43,746 nt of DNA from Acinetobacter sp. N54.MGS-139. Lineage in GTDB: Bacteria; Pseudomonadota; Gammaproteobacteria; Burkholderiales; Burkholderiaceae_F. Where the stretch lies: positions 1 to 43,746 of the forward strand of contig LARN01000014.1 in assembly GCA_000980495.1 (NCBI GenBank), in the 5' to 3' direction. The stretch's first letter is position 1. Each line of letters starts with the position of its first letter. Made by a program: the position numbers and the translations under genes. This document shows, piece after piece, positions 1 through 9,496 of this stretch. The notes beneath the pieces are model-generated. The model had not been told where the DNA came from. It saw nothing but the letters and a program-made list of their open reading frames with translations, and did no database searches.

Positions 1-1
1 A

Positions 2-115
2 AAAGAAGAGGAAACCGAAACCGGCAAAGAGGCTAAAAGCGTGAAGCGAATCATGGCTAAGCTGCAGTCTCCGACGGCTGCTCTGGAGGCGTTGGCCACG
101 CTAATTAACAAATAA
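2..115 (+). CDS. C-terminal tail of an unknown protein (partial)
   Basis: An open frame enters from the left edge and ends in TAA at 113-115. The visible 37 residues begin with a Glu/Lys-rich stretch and finish with a short, probably helical segment (SPTAALEALATLINK). No family can be recognised from this. Nothing resembling a strong terminator follows directly. That this is a real gene end, rather than chance, is inferred from the absence of stops in frame and from codon use like the neighbouring genes. Confidence 0.45.
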   Translation, partial: KEEETETGKEAKSVKRIMAKLQSPTAALEALATLINK

Positions 116-310
116 ATTCATGCGTAGCCCCTGATGAAACTCAATTTTCCCGCCCATAAGCTGGACAAGTTGAGCAAACATAGATATCGTTGATCTCTGC
201 ATGCCGGCGTTCCGTTTGTTTATTTCGCAAAAATCAACTTTATCGGATCGCCAGCATGTTTGCATTGGGGATATGTCAATCGTTCAAATTTATTTTGGAC
301 AGTAGTGTAA

Positions 311-1771
<1,461 letters not shown>

Positions 1772-1787
1772 GTTTTCCTCTTGTGAA

Positions 1788-1823
1788 AACGCCGGCTGTT
1801 CTTCTCGAGCAGCCGGCGTTTTT
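1788..1823 (+). terminator. Rho-independent terminator of purB
   Basis: An 11-bp perfect stem (AACGCCGGCTG at 1788-1798, CAGCCGGCGTT at 1810-1820) with an 11-base loop is followed by a run of T. It lies 17 bases after the purB stop and may also serve the leftward dgkA side weakly. Confidence 0.9.
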
Positions 1824-1853
1824 ATTTACAGGGTAAAACCTTAAAACCGAAAA

Positions 1854-2255
1854 CTACGACAAGAAGTTCGAAACCAGTATCGTGCACCAAATAATGGCAC
1901 AAATCGTCAGAGCAAGTAAAACGGCTGCACTTCCTAAGTCTTTTGCTTTCCCGGAGAGAGGGTGGATCTCTCCGCCAAAACGATCTACAACGGCTTCGAT
2001 AGCAGAGTTCAAGATCTCAACGATGAGAACAATAAAAAGACCTAAGATCAGCAGAAGCTTCTCAATGATTGTCACCGGAAGAAGGACGGCGATAGGGAGC
2101 ATGGCACAAGCCAGAATGGCCTCTTGGCGGAAAGCCTCTTCTGTCTGCCAAGCGCCTCTGAAACCCTGTGCGGAATACTTGGTTGCATTCATCAGACGGC
2201 GTAATCCGGTCTTGCCTTTAAGTTCGGAAGCGTCTTTCGGCTGGTGTTTTTCCAT
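1854..2255 (-). CDS. dgkA: Diacylglycerol kinase (integral membrane, DgkA type)
   Basis: DgkA phosphorylates diacylglycerol to phosphatidate in the inner membrane, recycling the diacylglycerol released when membrane-derived glucans are modified. The 133-residue product has a short soluble N-terminus, then three membrane segments. The family signature is clear: EILNSAIEAVVDR followed by a histidine and LSGKAKDLGSAAV, which carries the catalytic glutamate and lipid-facing residues. Length is close to the usual 120-130. A purine-rich stretch precedes the ATG. It sits between purB and fba and is transcribed leftward, away from the purB terminator. Confidence 0.95.
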   Translation of the reverse strand: MEKHQPKDASELKGKTGLRRLMNATKYSAQGFRGAWQTEEAFRQEAILACAMLPIAVLLPVTIIEKLLLILGLFIVLIVEILNSAIEAVVDRFGGEIHPLSGKAKDLGSAAVLLALTICAIIWCTILVSNFLS

Positions 2256-2311
2256 TTTGTTCTCTTCTCGTTGATCGTGTCTGAAATCTTAGCAAGGATA
2301 CAGGCACCAAC

Positions 2312-2332
2312 AAAAAGACCGCCGAAGCGGTC
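2312..2332 (-). terminator. Terminator of fba with UUCG tetraloop
   Basis: Read leftward, the stem GACCGC closes on the loop TTCG with GCGGTC and is followed by TTTTT. This is a short but classic intrinsic terminator with an extra-stable cUUCGg-type loop, placed 17 bases after the fba stop and upstream of dgkA. Confidence 0.85.
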
Positions 2333-2349
2333 CGTGAAAAATGACGAAA

Positions 2350-3417
2350 TTAACCGTTCACTTTCTGTCTTAACACACCTTCGCTGTAAAGGCGAGCCAT
2401 TTCAGAAAGCGGCAGCGGCTTGATCTTGGAAGCCTGACCTTCGCAGCCGAAAGCGATGTATCGTGATTTGCACATTTCGACGGAAGCAGCGCGGGCTGCT
2501 TTCAGGTAGGCGCGCGGATCGAAGGCTTCGGGGTTTTCAACAAAGTACTTGCGGATAGCAGCCGTCATGGCCAAACGGATATCGGTATCAATGTTGACTT
2601 TGCGGACACCGTACTTAATCGCTTCGACGATCTCTTCAACAGGAACGCCGTAGGTCGTACGGAACTGACCGCCGTATTTACGAATTTCTTCCAAGTATTC
2701 CTGAGGAACGGAAGAAGAGCCGTGCATCACAAGGTGTGTATTCGGGATGCGGGCATGAATTTCTTTCACACGCTGAATCGAAAGGATGTCTCCTGTCGGC
2801 TTGCGAGTGAATTTGTAGGCGCCGTGGCTCGTGCCGATCGCGATGGCCAGAGCGTCAACCTGTGTTTCTTCCACGAACTGAGCGGCCTGATCCGGATCGG
2901 TCAGCAGCTGGTCGCGTGTCATTTCAGCGTCGGTACCGTGGCCATCTTCTTTGTCGCCTTTCATGGTTTCCAAAGAGCCCAGGCAGCCGAGTTCGCCTTC
3001 AACGGAGACACCGACTTTGTGAGCCATGTTAACGACTTCTTTGGTGACGTTAACGTTGTAGTCGAACGTAGAGATCGTCTTGCCGTCGCTCATGAGGGAT
3101 CCGTCCATCATCACGGAAGAGAATCCGAGATTGATAGCGCCTTGGCAAACCGCCGGGCTCTGACCGTGGTCCTGATGCATACAGACCGGAATATGCGGAT
3201 AGGATTCAATAGCAGCCTTAATCAGGTGCTCCAGGAAAACTTCACCGGCATACTTACGAGCGCCGGCTGAAGCCTGCATGATGACAGGCGCGTTTACTTC
3301 GTCCGCGGCCTGCATAATGGCCTGAACCTGTTCAAGATTATTAACGTTGAAAGCCGGAATACCGTAGTTATTTTCTGCTGCGTGATCAAGAAGTTGACGC
3401 AACGACACGAGAGCCAT
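2350..3417 (-). CDS. fba: Fructose-bisphosphate aldolase, class II
   Basis: Reversible cleavage of fructose 1,6-bisphosphate to dihydroxyacetone phosphate and glyceraldehyde 3-phosphate, a zinc-dependent step of glycolysis and gluconeogenesis. The 355-residue protein has the class II landmarks: MHQDHGQS with catalytic Asp83 and zinc ligand His84, a glycine-rich stretch around GTSHGAYKF, and VMHGSSSVP with another zinc-binding histidine. Length and the ending after residue 340 fit the type B (Calvin-cycle/CbbA-like) subgroup rather than the E. coli FbaA subgroup. GGAG lies 8 bases before the ATG. It is a single-gene unit with its own candidate promoter and terminator. Confidence 0.95.
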   Translation of the reverse strand: MALVSLRQLLDHAAENNYGIPAFNVNNLEQVQAIMQAADEVNAPVIMQASAGARKYAGEVFLEHLIKAAIESYPHIPVCMHQDHGQSPAVCQGAINLGFSSVMMDGSLMSDGKTISTFDYNVNVTKEVVNMAHKVGVSVEGELGCLGSLETMKGDKEDGHGTDAEMTRDQLLTDPDQAAQFVEETQVDALAIAIGTSHGAYKFTRKPTGDILSIQRVKEIHARIPNTHLVMHGSSSVPQEYLEEIRKYGGQFRTTYGVPVEEIVEAIKYGVRKVNIDTDIRLAMTAAIRKYFVENPEAFDPRAYLKAARAASVEMCKSRYIAFGCEGQASKIKPLPLSEMARLYSEGVLRQKVNG

Positions 3418-3474
3418 GTTTTGATCTCCGAATATTAATCCAAAGGGATTCTTGACCGAATCCGTAATCTGTTA

Positions 3475-3504
3475 ATTCTAACCAAATACGATCGGCCCCT
3501 TCAA
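3475..3504 (-). promoter_or_regulatory. Candidate sigma-70 promoter of fba
   Basis: Leftward, TTGAAG (-35) and TAGAAT (-10) are separated by 18 bases, about 60 bases upstream of the fba start. The match is good by eye but untested. Confidence 0.5.
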
Positions 3505-3600
3505 TAACAAAACTGAGCTGTAGCAATATGTTGCGTTTCAGATAATTCCGTGTACTTCTTCAGAGAAATCTCTGAAAACTCTCTTATTTGTCTGGAAGCC

Positions 3601-3623
3601 AAGAAAACGGCGCTCTCTCCGTT
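3601..3623 (-). terminator. Weak terminator after amiC
   Basis: Read leftward, AACGG and CCGTT form a 5-bp stem with an 8-base loop, followed by TTTTCTT. It starts a few bases after the amiC stop. The stem is short, so efficiency is doubtful. Confidence 0.4.
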
Positions 3624-3626
3624 CGG

Positions 3627-5057
3627 TTAGCCTAATCTGGATTTGTGACCGAAACCCTTCAGAATTCCGTTTCCGATGGCATAAGCCAATTTACGCTGGA
3701 AGGCTCTCGTACGCAGCTTCTTTTCCTCTTCAGGATGCGACAAGAAGGCCGTCTCCACAAGCACCGAAGGAATATCCGGCGCCTTTAACACTGCAAAGTT
3801 TGCCTGCTCTACTTTTCCACGGTGCAGCTGATTGATTCTCGAGAGTTCGTTCAGAATTCGAGCGCCGTAAACCATACTGTCCGAAACCTGAGACGTCATA
3901 GACATATCCATCAGGATTCGAGCAATCTGCTTGTCTTTATTGCTGAGGTTAACGCCGCCGATCAAGTCGGCATCATTCTGCTTGCGGGCAAGCCAGCGGT
4001 TCGCCGTAGATACCTGACCTCTGGTATTCAACACGTAAAGAGACGATCCTCTCGCCGTCGGCTTAACCCAGGCGTCGGCGTGAATCGAAACAAAGAAGTC
4101 TGCTTTGGCCGCACGCGCCTTCTGAACTCTTCTCTGGAGCGGAACAAAGTAGTCCCCGTCTCTGGTGAGCATCGCTTTGACGCCTTCAATTTCGTTAAGT
4201 TCCTGGCGCAAAATTCGTGCAATTGCCAGCACGACGTCTTTTTCTCTTGTCCGATGTCTTCTTCCGATAGCGCCCGGGTCTTCTCCGCCGTGCCCCGGAT
4301 CGATCATGATGACCAAGGTTCTGACCCTCGGAGAGCGAGTTGGTTTCGTCTTTGAAGGCTTTGTCTGTGCCAGCTGCGTTTCCGGTTTCTTTGCCGGCTT
4401 CGTCTGCGACGGCTTTGAGGTCCCTTTCGGTTCTTCATCCGGACGCATCGGAGCAAGCGTGCCATCCGCAATACCCGCCAAGATTTGGCCCAGCTGATCG
4501 ACCTCTTCTCCGGAGTCAGCGCGGTTTTCCTCCATTCGCTTCTGACCTTCGGCAACCTGAGCCAAAAGGCTCTTAATCGCGTCCGGCTCAGATTCTTCCT
4601 TCTGGATGATGGCCATCAGAGGATCTTTCTGTGTCGCCGGATAGATGTCAAAAACCAAACGGTATCGGTATTGGCCGGCCGGCTTCAGCGAGAAAACCTG
4701 AGGATCGACATCGGTCTTGAAATCAATCGAGATACGAACCACATTCGGTCGGTTCTGGCCGACTCGAATTCTGGAAATATAGGGATCGTTAGGCTTAACT
4801 TTTTGAATAATCTGCTTGAGCTTATCGGTCAGAAGCAAACCGTCAATATCCACAGCCAATCTGACCGGATCGGAATTGCGCAGAACAAAGTATTTGAACT
4901 TCATCGGCGCATCATGCTCAATCGTGATGCGTGTGTATTCTTCCGCAGGCCAGGCGCGGACGTCGACCACTTGAGCTCCGTACGCCGGAGACCAGGGAAC
5001 AAAGGAGAGCAAAAGAGCGCCGCCCGCTCCTTCCAAAAACGACCTGCGAGTGTTCAT
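3627..5057 (-). CDS. amiC: N-acetylmuramoyl-L-alanine amidase, Tat-exported (AmiC type)
   Basis: This zinc amidase cuts the stem peptide from muramic acid in septal peptidoglycan and so separates daughter cells. The 476-residue protein begins with a twin-arginine signal (NTRRSFLEG, residues 2-9, then a hydrophobic stretch ending near AYGA), so export through Tat is expected, as for E. coli AmiA and AmiC. Residues about 30-150 form an AMIN domain that targets the septum. A Pro/Lys/Gln-rich linker spans about 195-240. The Amidase_3 catalytic domain follows, with IDPGHGGEDPGAIG, VSIHADAW and LVETAFLSHPEEE supplying zinc ligands and the catalytic glutamate. The start codon overlaps the tsaE stop by one base (TAATG), so the two are probably co-translated. 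Confidence 0.95.
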   Translation of the reverse strand: MNTRRSFLEGAGGALLLSFVPWSPAYGAQVVDVRAWPAEEYTRITIEHDAPMKFKYFVLRNSDPVRLAVDIDGLLLTDKLKQIIQKVKPNDPYISRIRVGQNRPNVVRISIDFKTDVDPQVFSLKPAGQYRYRLVFDIYPATQKDPLMAIIQKEESEPDAIKSLLAQVAEGQKRMEENRADSGEEVDQLGQILAGIADGTLAPMRPDEEPKGTSKPSQTKPAKKPETQLAQTKPSKTKPTRSPRVRTLVIMIDPGHGGEDPGAIGRRHRTREKDVVLAIARILRQELNEIEGVKAMLTRDGDYFVPLQRRVQKARAAKADFFVSIHADAWVKPTARGSSLYVLNTRGQVSTANRWLARKQNDADLIGGVNLSNKDKQIARILMDMSMTSQVSDSMVYGARILNELSRINQLHRGKVEQANFAVLKAPDIPSVLVETAFLSHPEEEKKLRTRAFQRKLAYAIGNGILKGFGHKSRLG

Positions 5058-5554
5058 TATTTTTTGAGTACTTCTAAAACTTGATTGCCGAGAGCAGAAT
5101 TTGCTGAAATATCACAGACGCGGCCCTCTCCCTCATTCTTAAGCGTAATGGTCAGATCCGGCTGCGGAACAAAAGGCTCTGCCTTGGACGTCCACTCGGA
5201 CGCCACAACCCTACCGGGACCATAGTTCTCGCGGAATCCGGCTTCCTCAAACTCAACGGGGTCTTCAAAACGATAGAAGTCAAAATGATTGACCGTAAAG
5301 CCGTCGACCTTGTAGGTCTCCAACAAAGAGAAGGTAGGGCTTTTTACACGGCCTTCAAATCCGAGGGCGCGCAGAGCGGATCGCATCAGGTAGGTTTTAC
5401 CGGCGCCTAAATCTCCGACCAACTTGATGTTAAGTCCTTTTTTCAGGATTTCGGATTTAACGGAGTCCAAGGCTCGAGCCAGCCGAGCGCCTAGTTCTGA
5501 CGTTGCTTCTTCGTCAGCGAGATGAAACTCTAAGGAATGTGCGTCTGTGTTCAT
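5057..5554 (-). CDS. tsaE: tRNA N6-threonylcarbamoyladenosine biosynthesis ATPase TsaE
   Basis: TsaE is the ATPase that works with TsaB and TsaD to put threonylcarbamoyl on A37 of ANN-decoding tRNAs. The 165-residue product has a Walker A motif GDLGAGKT at residues 47-54, the family stretch VKSPTFSLLETY, and NHFDFYRFEDP, where the family has its second metal/ATP-binding acidic residues. ASEW follows near residue 119. Length matches the family (150-165). It is the first gene of the leftward tsaE-amiC pair, a pairing seen in many proteobacteria. Only a weak GAG precedes the ATG. Confidence 0.94.
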   Translation of the reverse strand: MNTDAHSLEFHLADEEATSELGARLARALDSVKSEILKKGLNIKLVGDLGAGKTYLMRSALRALGFEGRVKSPTFSLLETYKVDGFTVNHFDFYRFEDPVEFEEAGFRENYGPGRVVASEWTSKAEPFVPQPDLTITLKNEGEGRVCDISANSALGNQVLEVLKK

Positions 5555-5821
5555 TCAATTCTCGAAAAGTATTCTAAAGATACCACAGCATCGGGGATTT
5601 TGAATCAGGCAAGATGGCCATCTCGGGTCAACTTTGCTTAAGTCCGATCCTGTCCGAGAAATCTTCAAAAATCATGAAGATTCCCGCCTTCCAATCAAAG
5701 TCAACTAAACACAGGTTTAAAACTAAAAGAAGTCAACCGTTTTTAGAAAATGACATCTCTAAAAAGAGTTTTGATTTCCTCAGTATCATTCCAATCTAAA
5801 TCGACAGCAGAAAGAAGAAAA

Positions 5822-6364
5822 ATGGATAGCAACCCGATAAATATTAAGCAGCAGGAAGCTCATGATCTGCCGGCAATATGCCGATTGATTGAAGAGGCTT
5901 TCGCATCCGTGCAAGAAAGCGATCATCGCGAGCAATTTTTAGTTGAGCGCCTGCTTTCTTCTCCGGGTTTCGTTCCTGAGTTATCGCTGACAGCGTGGAT
6001 AAAAAACGAACTCGTCGGATACATTCTGCTCACAGAGATTGAAATTCTCTCAAAGTCAGGTCCTGTTCCTTCTTTAAGCCTAGCACCGCTTGCGGTGCGT
6101 CCGAGTTTTCAGAGACACGGCATCGGAGCTGCGTTAATTGAAGAGGCTCACAAGCGTGCCGCTGAACTTAATTACGAAACCGTACTGGTATTAGGACACA
6201 AAGATTACTATCCGCGGTTCGGTTACAAAAAGGCAGAGGATTTCGGCATTACTTTTCCTTTCGAGGTTCCGCCGGAGTTTTGTATGGTGAAAGAGTTGAC
6301 GCCAGGCGCAGCTTCTCGAGCCGCAGGTCAGGTTAAGTATCCGAAAGCTTTTTTCGAATACTAA
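5822..6364 (+). CDS. GNAT N-acetyltransferase, YhbS family
   Basis: A 180-residue GNAT-fold acetyltransferase. The acetyl-CoA binding stretch LAVRPSFQRHGIGAAL (about residues 88-103) has the R/Q-x-x-G-x-G/A pattern. The C-terminal part, with VLGHKDYYPRFGYKKAEDFGI and a final KYPKAF, is typical of the YhbS group, whose substrate is not established here. I start it at ATG 5822, after a GA-rich Shine-Dalgarno-like stretch; an in-frame ATG at 5750 would add 24 unconserved residues. The 267 bases upstream (5555-5821) contain an 8-bp inverted repeat, TTTTTAGA/TCTAAAAA at 5740-5765, but no gene that I can support. Confidence 0.85.
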   Translation: MDSNPINIKQQEAHDLPAICRLIEEAFASVQESDHREQFLVERLLSSPGFVPELSLTAWIKNELVGYILLTEIEILSKSGPVPSLSLAPLAVRPSFQRHGIGAALIEEAHKRAAELNYETVLVLGHKDYYPRFGYKKAEDFGITFPFEVPPEFCMVKELTPGAASRAAGQVKYPKAFFEY

Positions 6365-6401
6365 GCAGTTTCCTTTGTTTTAAACGAACCTTCACGCCTG
6401 A

Positions 6402-7307
6402 CTACTGCATCTCAGCCGCTATGCGTTTGACGTGTTTCGAAGGTGACTCTCCGAACAGGTTTCTAAACTCGCGGCTGAAATAAGTCGGACTGTCATAGCC
6501 TACTCGATAGCATGCTTGAGCAGCTTCAAACTGCTCGTCAATCATCAGTCTCTTTGCCTCTGTGAGCCGCAGGTTTCTGACGAACTGGCTCGGTGTACTT
6601 CCGACGATCTCTCTGAATCTTCTGTAATAAGAAGCAGTAGACATTCCGACTTTTTCTGCAACGGACGAATGATCGATCGGCTGGCTGAAATGTGCAGAGA
6701 GCCAATCCACTGCCCGGCGTATCTTGTTCTCCGCAGTTCCTGAGACGTAAAGCTGAGAAAATGCTCTCCCCAACGGACTCGTTAGAACTCTTAGATAGAT
6801 CTCACGTTTGACGATGTCACTAAAGAGCTCCGCATGTTCAGGATGGAGAGCTAACTCGGAAAGTCTCAGAAAAGCATCCAGCAACCCATCGTCTGCCTCG
6901 AACAAAGAAAACATCTTCGAATCTTCAGCTCCGCTTTTAAGCGCCTCTTTATCAGACAAAAAGGCAATTGCTTGATCACACAGCTTTGGTTCGATCGTCA
7001 AACTGATTGCCAGGAAAGGGTTCGTTTTTGAAGCGCCCACGGCCTCAAAAGAATCAGGCATAAAACTTCCGGTCAGCAGACACACCCCGTTGCCATAAAG
7101 AAATTCCTCGTCACCAACCAAAGCCTTCTTAGACCCATTAACGACAAGCGCAAAGGAAGGTTTAGAAATCAGACAACCGAATTTCCTATCGCTTTCTCGT
7201 CGAATGAATCTGACAGATTCCAAGGGGTGCGAAGATATCTGTGGGGCCGACGTGATCTTCTCTAAATTTTCTGCCAAGGATTGAATGAGTAATGAGCGAC
7301 CTATCAT
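6402..7307 (-). CDS. AraC-family transcriptional regulator (AraC_N type, YqhC-like)
   Basis: A 301-residue activator-type regulator. The first about 180 residues resemble the AraC_N cupin sensor of YqhC-like proteins (LESVRFIRRES, FALVVNGSKK, GVCLLTGSFMPDS). The last about 100 residues hold two helix-turn-helix motifs, the second with the family signature around ACYRVGYDSPTYFSREFRNLFGESP. It is divergent from the flavodoxin-SDR operon over a gap of about 95 bases and is the obvious candidate regulator of that operon. In E. coli YqhC answers reactive aldehydes and controls yqhD-dkgA, so an aldehyde or redox signal is a reasonable guess. I use ATG 7307 rather than the TTG one codon upstream; no clear ribosome site is visible. 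Confidence 0.88.
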   Translation of the reverse strand: MIGRSLLIQSLAENLEKITSAPQISSHPLESVRFIRRESDRKFGCLISKPSFALVVNGSKKALVGDEEFLYGNGVCLLTGSFMPDSFEAVGASKTNPFLAISLTIEPKLCDQAIAFLSDKEALKSGAEDSKMFSLFEADDGLLDAFLRLSELALHPEHAELFSDIVKREIYLRVLTSPLGRAFSQLYVSGTAENKIRRAVDWLSAHFSQPIDHSSVAEKVGMSTASYYRRFREIVGSTPSQFVRNLRLTEAKRLMIDEQFEAAQACYRVGYDSPTYFSREFRNLFGESPSKHVKRIAAEMQ

Positions 7308-7325
7308 CAAATGAGAATTTAGGGC

Positions 7326-7375
7326 AATTTAAAGAGAATCTAAGTTTATTACAAAAAGCATCCTCTCTGTAATAT
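7326..7375. promoter_or_regulatory. Divergent promoter region between araC-type gene and flavodoxin
   Basis: Leftward, TTGTAA and TAAATT are spaced by 17 bases and would start a transcript just upstream of the regulator's ATG. Rightward, TAATAT at 7370-7375 is a possible -10 for the flavodoxin operon, with a poor -35. The same TTACAA hexamer (7349-7354) is shared by both. This is weak, by-eye evidence. Confidence 0.35.
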
Positions 7376-7403
7376 TTCATTCATAAATTCAAGGATCAAT
7401 CTG

Positions 7404-8021
7404 ATGATTCGAAGAACTTTTATGGGAATAAGCCTGATGTCAATTCTCAATCTTGGAAATTCAAAAGAAATAAGCAAAGAAAATAAGGCAAGTAAAGCCT
7501 TAGTCATCTATTTTTCTAGAAACGGAATGAACTATTGGCACGGCGAGACCAAAAATCTTTCCGTCGGAAACACTGCCCGCATGGCAAAAGTCATTCAAGA
7601 AGCGACCAGCGCCGACGTCTGGGAAATCCAACCGGTTCACAGCTATCCCTTCGATTATCGGCAGACCACTGCTGAGGCACAAAAAGAACAAGAAGTCGAC
7701 GCCAGACCGGAGATCAAACTTTCGATGCCTGATCTTGCTCAATACGATTTGATCTTCTTCGGGCACCCGATCTGGTGGTCGGAGATGCCGATGGTCGCCC
7801 GAACCTTCCTAGACAAAGCAGACCTCAGTGGAAAGAAGATCGCGCACTTCTGTACGCATGAAGGAAGCGGGTTCGGCGGCTCAGAATCCGACCTAAAGAG
7901 TCGGCAGCCGCGGGCGATCTACCTTCCGTCCCTGGCTATCGCAGGAACGCAGGTCGACAACTCAACCAAGGCCATTCAGGACTGGGCAAAGAAAGTGATT
8001 AAAGAAGGAGAAAGCAAATGA
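7404..8021 (+). CDS. Flavodoxin family protein with N-terminal signal-like segment
   Basis: A 205-residue flavodoxin-fold (flavodoxin_4 type) protein that should bind FMN. The phosphate-binding start is ALVIYFSRNGMNYWHG, with NTARMAKVI after it; YDLIFFGHPIWWSEMPM and HFCTHEGSGFGGS are the other FMN-contacting loops of the family. The N-terminus MIRRTFMGISLMS has two arginines and a hydrophobic run like a Tat signal or lipoprotein-less anchor, but no obvious cleavage site. Related proteins are often exported. AAGGA lies 8 bases before the ATG. Its stop overlaps the next start by four bases (ATGA), so it forms an operon with the SDR gene. Confidence 0.88.
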   Translation: MIRRTFMGISLMSILNLGNSKEISKENKASKALVIYFSRNGMNYWHGETKNLSVGNTARMAKVIQEATSADVWEIQPVHSYPFDYRQTTAEAQKEQEVDARPEIKLSMPDLAQYDLIFFGHPIWWSEMPMVARTFLDKADLSGKKIAHFCTHEGSGFGGSESDLKSRQPRAIYLPSLAIAGTQVDNSTKAIQDWAKKVIKEGESK

Positions 8022-8848
8022 AAAACGTTTTAGTACTTACAGGCGCCGGACAGATCGGATTAGCCATTGTGAGAAGTATCGGTTCCGGAATGAAAATCGT
8101 CGTATCCGACAAAAGCGCAGCCAATGCAGCCTCTGCCGCTCTGCTGCTTAACAATGCCGGATTTGATGCCGTTGAACACAGCTGCGATATCTCTTCAAAG
8201 GAGTCCGTTGCCGAGTTAATTAAGTTTTCCAAAGAACTCGGACCGATTACAGCTTTTGTTAATGCCGCCGGCGTATCTCCGAGTCAAGCATCCATCGAAA
8301 CCATTCTCAAGGTCGACCTTTACGGCACAGCTATGCTGATTGAAGAAATCGGCAAGGTCATTGAGCCAAACGGCGTCGGAGTCACCATTTCCAGTCAATC
8401 CGGACACAGAATGCCGGCGCTCGGGGAAGAAAAAGATAGACTCCTCGCCACAACGCCTGTAGAAGAACTTCTCTCTTTAGATTTTCTTCAGCCTGAGAAC
8501 ATCTCTAATACGCTGCACGCGTACCAGCTTGCCAAACGATGCAACGTTAAACGCGTTATGGCTGAGGCGGTCAAATGGGGAACAAAGAAGGCACGCATCA
8601 ACTCCATTTCTCCGGGAATTATCGTTACGCCGTTGGCTATTGATGAGTTCAACGGACCGAGAGGCAACTTCTATAAGGAGATGTTTGCGAAGTGTCCGGC
8701 AGGAAGACCCGGTACTTCTGACGAAGTTGCAGATTTAGCCCAGCTCATCATGGATTCGAGAAGTTCCTTCATCACCGGCTCTGACTTTTTGATTGACGGG
8801 GGTGCTACAGCGTCCTACTTCTACGGTCCTTTGCAGCCTAAAGCTTAG
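8018..8848 (+). CDS. Short-chain dehydrogenase/reductase (SDR)
   Basis: A 276-residue NAD(P)-dependent oxidoreductase of the classical SDR fold. It shows TGAGQIG at residues 8-14 for the cofactor, NAAG at 82-85, the catalytic serine region TISSQSG (123-129), the Tyr169-x3-Lys173 pair in YQLAK, and a carboxy-terminal SSFITGSDFLIDGG stretch. The substrate cannot be told. An insertion of about 35 residues between the Ser and Tyr elements (133-165) resembles 3-alpha-hydroxysteroid or carveol-type SDRs, which is only a loose hint. It overlaps the flavodoxin gene by 4 bases and is probably under the same AraC-type control. Confidence 0.88.
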   Translation: MKNVLVLTGAGQIGLAIVRSIGSGMKIVVSDKSAANAASAALLLNNAGFDAVEHSCDISSKESVAELIKFSKELGPITAFVNAAGVSPSQASIETILKVDLYGTAMLIEEIGKVIEPNGVGVTISSQSGHRMPALGEEKDRLLATTPVEELLSLDFLQPENISNTLHAYQLAKRCNVKRVMAEAVKWGTKKARINSISPGIIVTPLAIDEFNGPRGNFYKEMFAKCPAGRPGTSDEVADLAQLIMDSRSSFITGSDFLIDGGATASYFYGPLQPKA

Positions 8849-8871
8849 TCGGCCGCACAAACCCAAGAGAA

Positions 8872-8900
8872 TTGCACAAAAAAATCTTTTTCTATATAAT
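8872..8900 (+). promoter_or_regulatory. tRNA operon promoter
   Basis: TTGCAC (-35) and TATAAT (-10) are exactly 17 bases apart, with an A/T-rich spacer, ending 14 bases before tRNA-Thr. This is near consensus, as expected of a stable-RNA promoter. Confidence 0.85.
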
Positions 8901-8914
8901 CGCAACTCCTGTGT

Positions 8915-8990
8915 GCCGGTATAGCTCAGTTGGTAGAGCAGCGCATTCGTAATGCGAAGGTCGGAGGTTCGACTCCTCTTACCGGCACCA
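8915..8990 (+). tRNA. tRNA-Thr (CGT anticodon)
   Basis: The 76 bases fold as a cloverleaf with acceptor GCCGGTA/TACCGGC, D-arm GCTC/GAGC, anticodon loop TTCGTAA and a standard T-arm GGTTCGACTCC. The anticodon CGT reads ACG (Thr). CCA is encoded. The sequence is very close to E. coli thrW. Confidence 0.96.
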
Positions 8991-9000
8991 CAGAGAAAGT

Positions 9001-9085
9001 GCCTAGGTGGTGAAATGGTAGACACAGGGGACTCAAAATCCCCCGCCTAATAAGCGTGAGAGTTCGAATCTCTCCCTAGGCACCA
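9001..9085 (+). tRNA. tRNA-Leu (CAA anticodon)
   Basis: This is a class II tRNA of 85 bases: acceptor GCCTAGG/CCTAGGC, anticodon stem GGGGA/TCCCC around loop CTCAAAA (anticodon CAA, reading UUG), a long variable arm, T-loop TTCGAAT and an encoded CCA. It lies 10 bases after tRNA-Thr, so the two form one transcript. Confidence 0.96.
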
Positions 9086-9109
9086 ACCCTCAAGTCTCAA
9101 GCCTGCTAG

Positions 9110-9132
9110 ACCTTGTTTTTCAAGGTTTTTTT
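9110..9132 (+). terminator. Terminator of the tRNA operon
   Basis: ACCTTG and CAAGGT form a 6-bp stem with a five-T loop, followed by a long T run. It starts 24 bases after tRNA-Leu. Confidence 0.8.
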
Positions 9133-9496
9133 ATTTTCACGGCATCAATATTCCTGAGCCTTTTGACCACATTAGCGGTTTTTAACGGTTGTAAAAGCGG
9201 TAGTTAAAGACTTTCAATTTTAATTCCGAAGGGGTGAGGTTTTGCTTGCCCAAAGTCCTTCTACTCATTATTTTTGAGAATCAAGACTTCTGTGGCGATA
9301 AAAGGAATTCTTTCGAATTTCAAAACAAACTCAAAGCTAGTCGCTACACAACAGAAACGACTAGAAGCTTTGCTTACCGATTATTTATATAAATTTACGG
9401 CTAACCGCCCTTCAGTCTGTCTTGATTTTTTCAGCCAACTTCCCGTGAGGTAAAGCACACAAGATTCATTCAATCTCGGAGCTTTACTTACCACGG
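9133..9496. other. Gene-free stretch between tRNA-Leu and hicB
   Basis: I see no supportable gene in these 364 bases. An imperfect inverted repeat stands out at 9333-9371: AAAGCTAGTCG pairs with CGACTAG-A-AGCTTT (one bulged A) across a 14-base loop. A second, looser pair, GTAAAGC at 9450 and GCTTTAC at 9481, flanks the end of hicB and could be a weak terminator for it. Whether these are remnants of mobile DNA or an RNA structure cannot be told. Confidence 0.5.
9333..9371. repeat. Imperfect inverted repeat / hairpin
   Basis: The arms AAAGCTAGTCG and CGACTAGAAGCTTT match over 13 bases if one A is bulged, with a 14-base loop. There is no T-run on either side long enough to call it a terminator. 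Confidence 0.5.

Noticed and set aside
5614..5799. 61-codon open frame between tsaE and the acetyltransferase
   Set aside because: Low-complexity, no ribosome site, overlaps the upstream region of the acetyltransferase; no support.
8735..9025. Minus-strand open frame across both tRNA genes
   Set aside because: It would be read through the complement of tRNA-Thr and part of tRNA-Leu; pure chance.
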